Assembly: GCA_003218345.1 (NCBI GenBank)
Contig: QHNF01000039.1
Span: forward strand, 1-14,978
Reading direction: 5' to 3'
DNA: 14,978 nucleotides
From: Verrucomicrobiota bacterium
Lineage (GTDB): Bacteria > Verrucomicrobiota > Verrucomicrobiia > Chthoniobacterales > UBA10450
The notes below the pieces were generated by a model. The model did not search any database, was not told the origin of the DNA, and was given only the letters and a program-made list of their open reading frames with translations. This document shows, one piece after another, positions 6,961 through 14,382 of this stretch. The translations under genes were made by a program, and so were the position numbers. Each line of letters begins with the position of its first letter. Position 1 is the stretch's first letter.

Positions 6961-7449
6961 AAGTCTGTTAAATGTTGGGGCACCAAAGCCCCGAAAGCTT
7001 TCGGACCGCACAGGCGCCGCTGTTGCACTCGCCTTGCTGATCCTAACCAGACTATGTCAAAAGTGAGGGCTGAGACCATTCTTCCTTCCCTAACGTCCGG
7101 GACCTGATCGAGCAATTTCGGCTTGTTCCGGACTGCCCGAACCGATAAACTCGCTGCGATGTCCGGCATTTTTGCCAGCCGTGCTCTCGAACGCAAGCGG
7201 ATTAGGCCGGAAAAAACTCGTAATTAAAGGCGGGATTTCCCGCCGAATTCTCGTTAGGCGACTAGCCGCATCACTCGCATGAAAGACACTTTCTACCGAA
7301 CAGCCTGCACTAAGCAGCATCGCGTCATCGGGCACTAGCTTGCCGTCTAAGCCTGGAATCGCGGCTTAGATTGCATAGTTCTCGACCGCACTGACCTAGA
7401 ATTCTTCTTCGGTCTGCAACGCTTCAAGAGTAGCCGAGTTCGCTGGCTC
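6961..7449. other. Gene-poor stretch with hairpins; no supported gene
   Basis: About 490 bp without an ORF I can defend. It contains GGGGC-GCCCC (6977-6992), a perfect palindrome CCGAAAGCTTTCGG (6991-7004), GTCCGG/CCGGAC (7095-7100 and 7128-7133), GGCGGG-ATTT-CCCGCC (7229-7244) and TCTAAGCC/GGCTTAGA (7346-7353 and 7363-7370). None is followed by a good T-run on the plus strand. GTTAGGC at 7253-7259 matches the integron core-site consensus GTTRRRY but has no clear partner in front of it. The composition and lack of long frames suggest remnant or accessory DNA. Confidence 0.5.
7229..7244 (-). other. Perfect GC-rich hairpin (possible minus-strand terminator)
   Basis: GGCGGG and CCCGCC form a 6-bp GC stem with an ATTT loop. 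Read on the minus strand the stem is followed by TTTAATTA, a short weak T-run, so it could stop minus-strand transcription. No minus-strand gene is recognised to its right, so its role is uncertain. Confidence 0.3.
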
Positions 7450-7824
7450 ATGGAGGACTTGCGTCCGTGGTTTCCCCACCAAAAAGGTTACTACCGCACA
7501 GGCGCACAATCTTCGATTCACTCTTTATTCCTGTCGCGGGTTCCTATCGGCGAGTTCTTGCCCGTGGGCAGCATGACTACTGAGCAGCGAATCGAGCGCA
7601 TGTCAGAGGCGGCACCCGAGACAGCGTTGTTCTTGGATCACCGCTGGCTCAAGGAACGCCCCTCAGAGGCCGAGATGGTTTCGCAGCTCATGCTTTTAGC
7701 CTCCGGCGTAGCCACACCAGAGACATTCAAGCCTCAACCATGTGTTCGACACCGCACTAAGCCAGCAGCTACTTTCGCCGATCCTTTTCAGATATTCGCT
7801 CAGATTTTCGCGCCGCAGAAGTAA
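7450..7824 (+). CDS. Unrecognised protein (124 aa)
   Basis: I do not recognise this protein. The frame is open from 7351 (stop at 7348-7350); the reading before the ATG at 7450 (DLEFFFGLQRFKSSRVRWL) looks plausible as protein but offers no clear start codon, so the gene could be longer or 5'-truncated. The visible product is soluble, with an aromatic N-terminal part (RPWFPHQKGYYRTG), a possible helix around TTEQRIERMSEAAPETALF and another around SEAEMVSQLMLLASG, and a Phe-rich end (FADPFQIFAQIFAPQ). There is no signal peptide, membrane span or catalytic motif I can name. No Shine-Dalgarno is clear. It is followed 31 nt later by an attC-like inverted repeat. It may be a cassette-type hypothetical gene or the remnant of a larger one. 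Confidence 0.35.
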   Translation: MEDLRPWFPHQKGYYRTGAQSSIHSLFLSRVPIGEFLPVGSMTTEQRIERMSEAAPETALFLDHRWLKERPSEAEMVSQLMLLASGVATPETFKPQPCVRHRTKPAATFADPFQIFAQIFAPQK

Positions 7825-7855
7825 GCTAGTTCATGATATAGTATTCTACAAAGTC

Positions 7856-7977
7856 GCCTAACCATGCGATGCTACTAACGGCTACCCGCTTTTTAATTTT
7901 GCTTTCGATGATCAAAGCATTTCCAGCGTATTTGGCGCTCGCTCCCGGTAGCCGTCGCTGATCTTTTTCTGTTAGCC
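7856..7977 (+). repeat. attC-like imperfect inverted repeat
   Basis: The left end GCCTAAC (7856-7862) fits the integron core consensus RYYYAAC. The right end GTTAGCC (7971-7977) differs from GTTRRRY by one base, and the two ends pair at 6 of 7 positions. Inside, ACGGCTACC (7878-7886) and GGTAGCCGT (7947-7955) pair perfectly, each 15 nt from its core. The 122-bp length is within the usual attC range. The 15-nt internal loops are longer than in typical attC sites, and no integrase is in the window, so this may be an unrelated structured repeat. An extra hairpin, TGCTTT/AAAGCA (7900-7905 and 7914-7919), lies in the centre. Confidence 0.3.
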
Positions 7978-7998
7978 ACCAACCTTGCACGGAGTGCC

Positions 7999-8385
7999 AT
8001 GTCGAACACCGCAGCAGTTGAAGTGATACGCAAGTTCTGGTGCCTCATGTCAACGAACGACTTTCACTCCGTGGCTGAAGTGCTCGCGCCTGAGTTTGTG
8101 CTTGAGTGGCCGCAGTCGAAAGAGCGTATTCGTGGCGCGGAGCGCTTCGCACGCATGAATCAAGAGTACCCGGCGCATGGCCGCTGGCAGTTCAGCATCA
8201 ATCGCCTCGTTGGCGGCGTGTCCGAAGCGGTCTCGGACGTCACGGTTACTGACGGCGTGCAAGTCGCAAGAGCTATTTCCTTCTTCACGGTCGCAGAAGG
8301 CAAGATCGCTCGCCTTGTCGAGTTCTGGCCTGAGCCATATGCCGCACCGAGCAATCGTGCGCATCTTGTAGAAGTCATGGAATGA
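7999..8385 (+). CDS. NTF2-like (SnoaL-type) family protein
   Basis: A 128-residue alpha+beta-barrel protein of the nuclear transport factor 2/SnoaL superfamily. The N-terminal helix VEVIRKFWCLMSTNDFHSVAEVLAPEFVLEWP, followed by RIRGAERFARMNQEYP and the strands around WQFSINRL, SDVTVTDGVQVARAISFFTVAEGKIARLVEFWPEPY, is the standard layout. Such proteins include isomerases, cyclases and many small-ligand binders, and the sequence does not fix a substrate. GGAG at 7991-7994, 4 nt before the ATG, supports the start. It begins only 22 nt after the attC-like repeat. The next gene, glgE, is 288 bp downstream and unlikely to be co-functional. Confidence 0.78.
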   Translation: MSNTAAVEVIRKFWCLMSTNDFHSVAEVLAPEFVLEWPQSKERIRGAERFARMNQEYPAHGRWQFSINRLVGGVSEAVSDVTVTDGVQVARAISFFTVAEGKIARLVEFWPEPYAAPSNRAHLVEVME

Positions 8386-8673
8386 GTGCTTACCAACAGA
8401 CGGCTAACCTGCCATCGAACAAAGGGAGAAAAGGTGTCAGTCCCAACTTTTTACACAAAGCAAATCACCTTATTGGCGGACAAGGTCGGAGACGTGCGTC
8501 CATGATCCCACTTTTAAGTGCCGGGCTATCCATTTCAAGCCTCGACGAATCGGTCCCTAGTTATGCACCCGCGCGTCTGCACGGCACAGCAGCCTGTTTG
8601 GCATTAGGCAATCTAGTAGCCGCTGATTGATTTGTCCTTTCGTGCTTCGCGAATCTCGGTTGATTGATGGCCC
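8386..8673. other. Intergenic region without a supported gene
   Basis: The region contains GGCTAAC at 8402-8408, the exact reverse complement of the GTTAGCC at 7971-7977, 17 nt after the NTF2-like stop. No convincing matching right-hand core is found; GTTATGC at 8560 is the nearest candidate. AAGGTG near 8430 and CACCTT near 8466 form a weak inverted repeat. A TGA at 8665-8667 lies in the glgE frame immediately before its start. Confidence 0.4.
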
Positions 8674-10620
8674 ATGCCTCGGGCTTTTCCTTCTGTTGTC
8701 ATTGAGAATTTGGGGCCGCTGATCGACGGCGGGCGCTATCCGATAAAGCGCATCGTCGGCGAGGATCTGGTTGTGGAAGCGGATATTTTTAAGGATGGAC
8801 ACGATGTGGTGGCGGCTGTCCTGAAGTGGCGCGTTCTTGGAAAACGCGCATGGCGCGAAACGCCAATGAGTTTCGTTGATAACGATCGCTGGCGTGGCGT
8901 TTGCACTTTGTACGATGAGGCCATCCACGAATACACCGTCGAAGCATGGACAGATACCTTTCGCAGTTGGCAACGCGAGTTCACAACGAAATTTGAGGCC
9001 GGCATTTCTGCTCTGCAAAGCGAAGCATTGGAAGGCGCGGCTTTGGTCGAAGCTGCCGCCGCGCGCGCGCGCGAAGGAACTGACCGGGAGCGGTTGCAGG
9101 AATTTTCCGAACAAATCGCCACGGCTGCCAATTCAGAAATTAACGCTATCGCGCAATCCGGTGAAATTGAGGTGCTGATGGCGACTTATCCCGATCGCTC
9201 CAATGCAACGCAGTATGTCCCTGCTCTGCGTGTTGTTGTCGATCGTCCGGCAGCGTTAATCGGCGCGTGGTATGAATTTTTTCCGCGCTCGGCAGAAGGC
9301 CGTGGCGATCGCGGATCGACTTTCCGCGATTGTTTGCCGCGAGTTGACGATGCAAAAGCAATGGGTTTCGACGTCGTTTATTTTCCGCCGATTCATCCCA
9401 TTGGTCACACCAACCGCAAGGGTCGAAACAACTCCGTCACGTGCGACCCGGGCGATCCGGGCGTGCCATGGGCCATCGGCAGTGAGGCTGGCGGACACAA
9501 GGCGGTCGAGCCTTCACTGGGGACACTGGCCGATTTCGAGTGGCTCGAAAAAGAGGTGCGCAAACGCGGAATGGAAATTGCGCTCGATTTCGCGATCAAT
9601 TGCTCGCCGGATCATCCTTACGTCAAGGAGCATCCCGATTGGTTCTACAAACGGTCTGACGGCACGATTAAGTACGCAGAGAATCCGCCGAAAAAGTACG
9701 AAGACATTTATCCATTGAACTTTCGGTGTGAAAACTGGTGCGAGCTATGGGCCGAGATGAAGAGCATTGTGCTGTTTTGGGCCGAACGCGGCGTGCGTAT
9801 CTTTCGCGTGGATAATCCGCACACCAAGCCAGTCGCCTTTTGGGAATATTTGATAAGCGGCGTCCGCGAAAAATATCCCGACACAATTTTCCTCTCCGAA
9901 GCGTTCACCAGGCCCAAGATGATGAAAGCGCTGGCCAAAGCCGGCTTTAACCAGAGCTACACCTACTTCACATGGCGAAATTCGAAGCGCGATCTCATCG
10001 AATATTTTACAGAACTCACACAAACTGAATTGAGCGAATATTTTCGCCCAAATCTTTGGCCCAACACCCCCGACATCTTGCCGTTTATACTTCAAGAGGG
10101 CGGCCGCCCGGCATTTATGACTCGTGTGGTTCTGGCCGCGACACTTTCAACGCTTTACGGCATCTACAGCGGATACGAACTATGCGAGAATGAAGCTTTG
10201 CCGGATCGCGAGGAGTATCTCGATTCCGAAAAATATCAATTCAAGAAACGCGATTGGAATGCACCGGGAAACATCAAGGATTGGATCGCACGACTAAACA
10301 AAATCCGAAAGGAAAACCGCGCGCTTCAGTTTTACACGAATTTGCGATTCTACTACGCGGAGAACGACGCCATTCTGTTTTACGGCAAGATGACCGCTGC
10401 GCGCGATAACATCATTCTGGTCGTAGTAAATCTCGATCCGCATCACAAACAGCATTCTTACGTCGATGTGCCGATTGATCACTTCGGGCAAATGGAGAGC
10501 GACGTCTATAGGGTGCACGATTTGCTGAGCGATGCGGTATACACATGGCGCGGCCGCCGCAATTACGTCGAGCTCGATCCGGAAATTCAACCCGCGCATG
10601 TCTTTTTGGTGCGCCGCTGA
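8674..10620 (+). CDS. glgE: Alpha-1,4-glucan:maltose-1-phosphate maltosyltransferase
   Basis: A 648-residue GH13_3 enzyme that transfers maltosyl units from maltose-1-phosphate to the non-reducing ends of alpha-1,4-glucan in the cytoplasm. Asp380 in IFRVDNPHTKP is the nucleophile, Glu409 in LSEAFTRP is the general acid/base, and Asp467 in WPNTPDIL is the third acidic residue. These match Streptomyces GlgE Asp394, Glu423 and Asp480, with nearly constant offset. Residues about 1-110 form the N-terminal beta domain, about 110-175 a helical insert, about 195-560 the TIM barrel beginning IGAWYEFFPRSAEG, and the rest the C-terminal beta domain. Length fits the family (about 650-700). An in-frame TGA at 8665-8667 makes ATG 8674 the first start; no Shine-Dalgarno is visible. 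Partner genes (treS, maltokinase, glgB) are not in the window. Confidence 0.95.
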   Translation: MPRAFPSVVIENLGPLIDGGRYPIKRIVGEDLVVEADIFKDGHDVVAAVLKWRVLGKRAWRETPMSFVDNDRWRGVCTLYDEAIHEYTVEAWTDTFRSWQREFTTKFEAGISALQSEALEGAALVEAAAARAREGTDRERLQEFSEQIATAANSEINAIAQSGEIEVLMATYPDRSNATQYVPALRVVVDRPAALIGAWYEFFPRSAEGRGDRGSTFRDCLPRVDDAKAMGFDVVYFPPIHPIGHTNRKGRNNSVTCDPGDPGVPWAIGSEAGGHKAVEPSLGTLADFEWLEKEVRKRGMEIALDFAINCSPDHPYVKEHPDWFYKRSDGTIKYAENPPKKYEDIYPLNFRCENWCELWAEMKSIVLFWAERGVRIFRVDNPHTKPVAFWEYLISGVREKYPDTIFLSEAFTRPKMMKALAKAGFNQSYTYFTWRNSKRDLIEYFTELTQTELSEYFRPNLWPNTPDILPFILQEGGRPAFMTRVVLAATLSTLYGIYSGYELCENEALPDREEYLDSEKYQFKKRDWNAPGNIKDWIARLNKIRKENRALQFYTNLRFYYAENDAILFYGKMTAARDNIILVVVNLDPHHKQHSYVDVPIDHFGQMESDVYRVHDLLSDAVYTWRGRRNYVELDPEIQPAHVFLVRR

Positions 10621-10646
10621 GCTTCGGTCTGGTTTGTTTCGCAACC

Positions 10647-10652
10647 AGGAGG
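10647..10652 (+). promoter_or_regulatory. Consensus Shine-Dalgarno before a 23-codon small ORF
   Basis: AGGAGG (within AGGAGGGG) lies 8 nt before ATG 10661, an ideal spacing. It is the strongest ribosome-binding site in the window, and the larger exbB gene that follows has none of its own. Confidence 0.65.
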
Positions 10653-10660
10653 GGTGGCTT

Positions 10661-10732
10661 ATGTTTGATCTCTCAGTGGTGCATTTGCATCCCCTGATCG
10701 CTCCGCATATCATTACAAAATTCTCGGCATGA
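10661..10732 (+). CDS. Small ORF (23 aa) coupled to exbB
   Basis: A 23-residue peptide starting MFDLSVVHLHP and ending TKFSA, moderately hydrophobic with three His residues. I do not recognise it. Evidence for translation is the perfectly placed AGGAGG at 10647 and the ATGA junction: its TGA (10730-10732) overlaps the ATG (10729-10731) of the exbB-like gene in another frame. The arrangement suggests translational coupling, in which ribosomes loaded at the strong site reinitiate on exbB. It could be a regulatory leader peptide or a small envelope protein, or the Shine-Dalgarno could be fortuitous. Confidence 0.5.
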   Translation: MFDLSVVHLHPLIAPHIITKFSA

Positions 10733-11493
10733 AGATTTCAGTCCTGCTGTTTGCCGCCCTGGCGAGCGCATCTCCTGCGATTGCACAGGAGCCCACGCCA
10801 CCTCTGGTGCCCGAGCACACGCAGACAATCATGGATTCGCTCGTCAACGCGGGACCAGTAATGATTCCGCTGTTTTTGTTGTCGATTTTTTTCGTCATGC
10901 TCGTGGTCGTTTATTTGATGACAATCCGGCGAGGCGCCGTTGTCTCGAGCGGTTACATGGCTACGGCGGACGCGCTCTTACGTAAACGCGATTATTTGGG
11001 ATTGCTCGCCGTTTCTAATCGGCATGGGGAAGCGATCGCGCGGGTGGTGCAAAAAATGCTCGATTTCACGACTAAGAATCCGCATGCAGATTTTCAGCAC
11101 GTCCGCGAAATCGCCGAGACGGAGGGAACACGAGTCGCGGCTAGTTTGAACAATCGCGTCATTTACCTCGCCGATATTGGAATGATTGCGCCGCTGCTCG
11201 GCCTGCTTGGCACGGTCTTCGGAATTATCCATTCCTTCGGCGCGCTCGGAGCCGATATTGGATCGGCGCGTTACGTGGCCCTCTCACGCGGGATTAGCCA
11301 GGCGCTGGTCAACACGGCCGCGGGGCTGGCCATCGGCATTCCGGCGATGATGTTTTATGCTTTCTTCCGCGGCAGAGCCCAAAAGCTGATCTCGGAGTTG
11401 GAAGCTGCTTCGACGCATGTTTTAGCTTTGCTTTCGCTGCACTATGGCAAACGGGCGGAACGAACTCCCGTGCTGATTGAGGAAGAACTGTAA
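10729..11493 (+). CDS. exbB: MotA/TolQ/ExbB proton channel family protein
   Basis: A 254-residue inner-membrane protein expected to form the proton-conducting complex with the ExbD-like product of the next gene. An N-terminal signal-like segment ends near AIAQ (residue 20), as in long ExbB proteins. The first membrane helix is about residues 43-66 (VMIPLFLLSIFFVMLVVVYLM). A cytoplasmic part follows, with SLNNRVIYLADIGMIAPLLGLLGTVFGIIHSF (about 139-170) as the second membrane helix, the family signature. The third helix is about 193-213 (LVNTAAGLAIGIPAMMFYAFF), with the conserved Thr196. It overlaps the small ORF before it by 4 nt and ends 20 nt before exbD. It could equally be called tolQ; the absence of tonB, tolA, tolB and pal here leaves the choice open. 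Confidence 0.88.
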   Translation: MKISVLLFAALASASPAIAQEPTPPLVPEHTQTIMDSLVNAGPVMIPLFLLSIFFVMLVVVYLMTIRRGAVVSSGYMATADALLRKRDYLGLLAVSNRHGEAIARVVQKMLDFTTKNPHADFQHVREIAETEGTRVAASLNNRVIYLADIGMIAPLLGLLGTVFGIIHSFGALGADIGSARYVALSRGISQALVNTAAGLAIGIPAMMFYAFFRGRAQKLISELEAASTHVLALLSLHYGKRAERTPVLIEEEL

Positions 11494-11513
11494 GCTGCTC
11501 AAATCGCTGCAAC

Positions 11514-11921
11514 ATGAATCTGCGTGGTCACGCGCCCCTGCATCATCCCGGCATTCAACTGGCGCCGCTGGTCGATGTGCTATTGCTATTGTTGATTTTT
11601 TTTCTGCTGACGTGGAACGCGGCTCGCACTGAGAACGAGCTCGACGTCAAGGTGCCAAAAGCTTCCGCTGCGAAGGAGAAATCTGCGCCAATTGGAGATG
11701 TAGTTGTTAACGTAAAGGCAGACGGCAATGTAGTCGTGAACCGCCGCACTCTAAGCGGGCCTGAACTGAGCGAATTGCTGAAAAACCTGGTTCAATTGAA
11801 CTCCGAGCAAGCGGTAGTGATCCGCGGCGATGAAGCCGGCGCGTACAAGAACATCATCAGCGTCTTAAACGTTTGCACTGAAGCAGGAATAACCAACGTG
11901 GCCTTCGCGACCGCGAAATGA
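11514..11921 (+). CDS. exbD: ExbD/TolR family biopolymer transport protein
   Basis: A 135-residue protein with a short cytoplasmic N-terminus, a single membrane helix (about residues 16-34, LAPLVDVLLLLLIFFLLT) and a periplasmic domain. Asp21 in the PLVDVLLLLLIFFLLT segment is the conserved proton-carrying aspartate. The periplasmic part shows the usual pattern of VVVNVKADGNVVVNRRTLSGPELSELL and AVVIRGDEAGAYKNIISVLNVCTEAGI, close to the TolR/ExbD consensus. The gene lies 20 nt after exbB and overlaps the next gene by the ATGA junction at 11918-11921. No clear Shine-Dalgarno; translational coupling is likely. It should pair with the ExbB-like protein to drive an envelope process with the proton-motive force. 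Confidence 0.9.
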   Translation: MNLRGHAPLHHPGIQLAPLVDVLLLLLIFFLLTWNAARTENELDVKVPKASAAKEKSAPIGDVVVNVKADGNVVVNRRTLSGPELSELLKNLVQLNSEQAVVIRGDEAGAYKNIISVLNVCTEAGITNVAFATAK

Positions 11922-14377
11922 AAACCAGACGCAGCCCTGCCGGTCTTTTGGGGCTGGCGATGCTGCTTTCGACATCGAGTGTCGCCGTCGCTCAGTGGCC
12001 ACCCGAAGTGCGCCGGGCACGGCCTGTAGATGAGCCGCCGGTCGCGCGCGCTATTCCCGCCGAAGAACCAACCGCCACAGAACCTCGTTTTCCTGAATCT
12101 TCCGAGCCGGCAGCACGCGAAAACGAGGCGCCAGACCGCCGCCAGCTCGAGTACGCCAACGCGCTTTTCACTCGCAAACTTTACGATCTGGCAGTCCCAG
12201 AATATCAAAAATATCTTGACGATTATCCGGGACGCGCTGGCCGGGCGAACGCTTACTTTTCGCTTGCCGAGTGTTATCGAAATCTCAATCGCGCGTCGAG
12301 TGCTCGCACAAATTTCCAGAAAGTGCTGAACGATTACGGCGACAGCGAATTCGCCGGGCCGGCCGCGTACGCTCTTGCTGAGATGGCTTTCACGCAGAAG
12401 GATTATGCTGCGGCTCTTCCGCTTTTTCACCGTTCCGCAGGGAAATCAAAGGAATCCGCCGTGGCGCTCTCTGCACACTATTTCGAAGCGCGTTGCCTCG
12501 AGGTCCTTGGCCGCAAGGAGGAAGCCTCTAATATCTATATGGAGGTTGCGGAGGCCGGAAATCCAAATCCTTATCGCGAAGACGCACGATGGACGGCAGC
12601 ATCCATTCTCGCCGCCCGGGGAAGAAAAGTCGATGCGCTGAAGCAATACGAAGCGCTCGTGAACGAAACGCAAAAACCGGCCTTGAAAGCAGAGTCAGCC
12701 GTGCGCGGCGGCATTATCGCGCTGGATCTTGTCCAGGCTGACAAGGGCAAAATCGACGAGGCCATGGCCGAAAGAGCCACAGCCTTGTTGCAAAAAGGCC
12801 GTACTCTTCCCGAAGCCGGAAAATTCCGCGCGATCGCGCAAGTCGGTTTGCGCCGATTACAATACCAAACTGGCCAATACGCGCAGTTGCTTGCCGATTA
12901 CAAAAAAGAGCAGGAGAAGCTTCCGGAGGCGGCCCAGGCCGAGGTGTTGTTGCTCGCAGCAAATAGCGAGCGGCAACTTGGTCATTCAAAGGAAGCTGAA
13001 GCGCTTTATCACCAGATTATTTCGAACTATCCGGATCGAGAGGAAGCAAAGGACGCTGCATATCAGCGGCTGATCAACGTTTACAACGCCGATCCATCGT
13101 CGCTGCTCGCCGCAGTAGAGGAATTTCTCGCAACGAATCCAACCAGCGAACGCGCTGACCAAGCTAAACTGTTAAAGGCTGAAGCACTCTATAAGCGGCA
13201 GAACTGCGCAGAGGCAGTGCCGATTTACGGAGAACTGCGCGCTTCCCAGCTTTCTGCAAAGTTGCGCGCCGAAGCGGCCTACAAACTGGGCTTGTGCCAC
13301 GCCCAGATGAAAAACATTCCCGGCGTGGTCGAAGCTTCCACATATTACGTGCAGACGTTTCCGGATGATCCGCAGGTGGCTGCTGTCCTTGCTCAACGAG
13401 CTCTGGCTTACGAACAGGACAAAAACTACAGCGCCGCACTTGCGGATCTAAACACGATCCTCACCAAGTACCCGAAAGCCCACGAACGCGAAGCAAGCTT
13501 GCAATTAAAGGCTTTGATCCTTGGGCAACAAGAAAACACGAAAGGCATGGTGGCAACTTTTCGCCAGCTCCTGAAAGAGTTCCCCAAGAGTCCCGTTGCA
13601 GCACAAGCGCAATACTACATCGGTAAGGCCGCGTTTGAAGCAAAGGACTATAAAACGGCGTTGACTACGCTTAATGCTGCACGCCAGCTGAACAAAGAGC
13701 AGTACTACAATCTCGCGTCGCTTCGGGTGATTCTGTGTCACTTTTATTTGAAAGACCGGCCTGCGCTCACCAAAGAAGTGAACAATTTCATGGCCAATAG
13801 CCCGAATGTGAATGTGCCGCCAGAGGTCTTGGAGTGGCTCGGAATTGAATATTATAACGAGAAAAACTTCGCAGCCGCCGAAAAATACCTGGGCGCGCTT
13901 CGAAAGATCGATGATCCCGGCAGCGTTAAACCCGATTTTTTGTTTTATCTGGGAGATGCAGCCACGAAACTAAGAAACCTGCCCGAAGCCGAGGACGCGT
14001 TCGGCAAGTATTTGCAGGCTGCCAAAGATCCGGCGGGAAAGGCGAAGGTGTTGCTGGCGCTCGGCACGGTCAAGATCAGCGCTCATAAAGCGGACGATGC
14101 TCAGAAGATTGCCGAAGAAATCATGGCACTGCAACCGGAGGGACGCGTGAATGCGGAAGCGCGTCTGCTCGCAGGCGAAGTTCAACTCGAGCGCGGAAAT
14201 TTCGACGACGCGGGCAAGGCTTTTAAGGGAGTCGCTTTGCTTTACGATGATCCGGCTATTACGCCTCGCGCGCTGGACAAAGCCGCGGTGGCATATCGGC
14301 AAGCAGGCAAGACGGAGGAAGCAGATCGCTTGTCGCACGAGCTACGCGAGCGGTATCCGAATTACGCCGGCAGCTAA
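11918..14377 (+). CDS. Large secreted/periplasmic TPR-repeat protein
   Basis: An 819-residue protein. The signal peptide is residues 1-25 (cleavage after SVAVA, before QW). A Pro/Glu-rich linker follows (about 27-72), then tetratricopeptide-type helical repeats through most of the rest, for example YANALFTRKLYDLAVPEYQK, AYFSLAECYRNLNRASSARTN, ALAEMAFTQKDYAAALPLF and QLGHSKEAEALYHQIISNYP. The repeats resemble those in BamD and CpoB/YbgF, which act in outer-membrane assembly and Tol-linked cell division. No catalytic domain is seen. Its start overlaps the exbD stop (ATGA), so it is co-translated with ExbB/ExbD and is the likely periplasmic effector or scaffold of that motor in place of TonB or TolA. 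That role is inferred from context; the TPR assignment is direct. Confidence 0.85.
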   Translation: MKTRRSPAGLLGLAMLLSTSSVAVAQWPPEVRRARPVDEPPVARAIPAEEPTATEPRFPESSEPAARENEAPDRRQLEYANALFTRKLYDLAVPEYQKYLDDYPGRAGRANAYFSLAECYRNLNRASSARTNFQKVLNDYGDSEFAGPAAYALAEMAFTQKDYAAALPLFHRSAGKSKESAVALSAHYFEARCLEVLGRKEEASNIYMEVAEAGNPNPYREDARWTAASILAARGRKVDALKQYEALVNETQKPALKAESAVRGGIIALDLVQADKGKIDEAMAERATALLQKGRTLPEAGKFRAIAQVGLRRLQYQTGQYAQLLADYKKEQEKLPEAAQAEVLLLAANSERQLGHSKEAEALYHQIISNYPDREEAKDAAYQRLINVYNADPSSLLAAVEEFLATNPTSERADQAKLLKAEALYKRQNCAEAVPIYGELRASQLSAKLRAEAAYKLGLCHAQMKNIPGVVEASTYYVQTFPDDPQVAAVLAQRALAYEQDKNYSAALADLNTILTKYPKAHEREASLQLKALILGQQENTKGMVATFRQLLKEFPKSPVAAQAQYYIGKAAFEAKDYKTALTTLNAARQLNKEQYYNLASLRVILCHFYLKDRPALTKEVNNFMANSPNVNVPPEVLEWLGIEYYNEKNFAAAEKYLGALRKIDDPGSVKPDFLFYLGDAATKLRNLPEAEDAFGKYLQAAKDPAGKAKVLLALGTVKISAHKADDAQKIAEEIMALQPEGRVNAEARLLAGEVQLERGNFDDAGKAFKGVALLYDDPAITPRALDKAAVAYRQAGKTEEADRLSHELRERYPNYAGS

Positions 14378-14382
14378 GTAAA

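Noticed and set aside
6977..7004. GGGGC-GCCCC hairpin and CCGAAAGCTTTCGG palindrome as a terminator of the regulator gene
   Set aside because: No T-run follows either structure on the plus strand, so an intrinsic terminator cannot be supported.
7041..7259. Second attC-like site ending at GTTAGGC 7253
   Set aside because: Candidate left cores (TCCTAAC at 7041 and CCCTAAC at 7088) give sites of 172-219 bp with poor inner pairing.
8382..8630. 82-codon ORF overlapping the NTF2-like stop by ATGA
   Set aside because: No Shine-Dalgarno and no recognisable fold; the product is rich in Ser, Ala, Leu and Arg like random translation, and the region carries core-site-like and inverted-repeat sequence instead.
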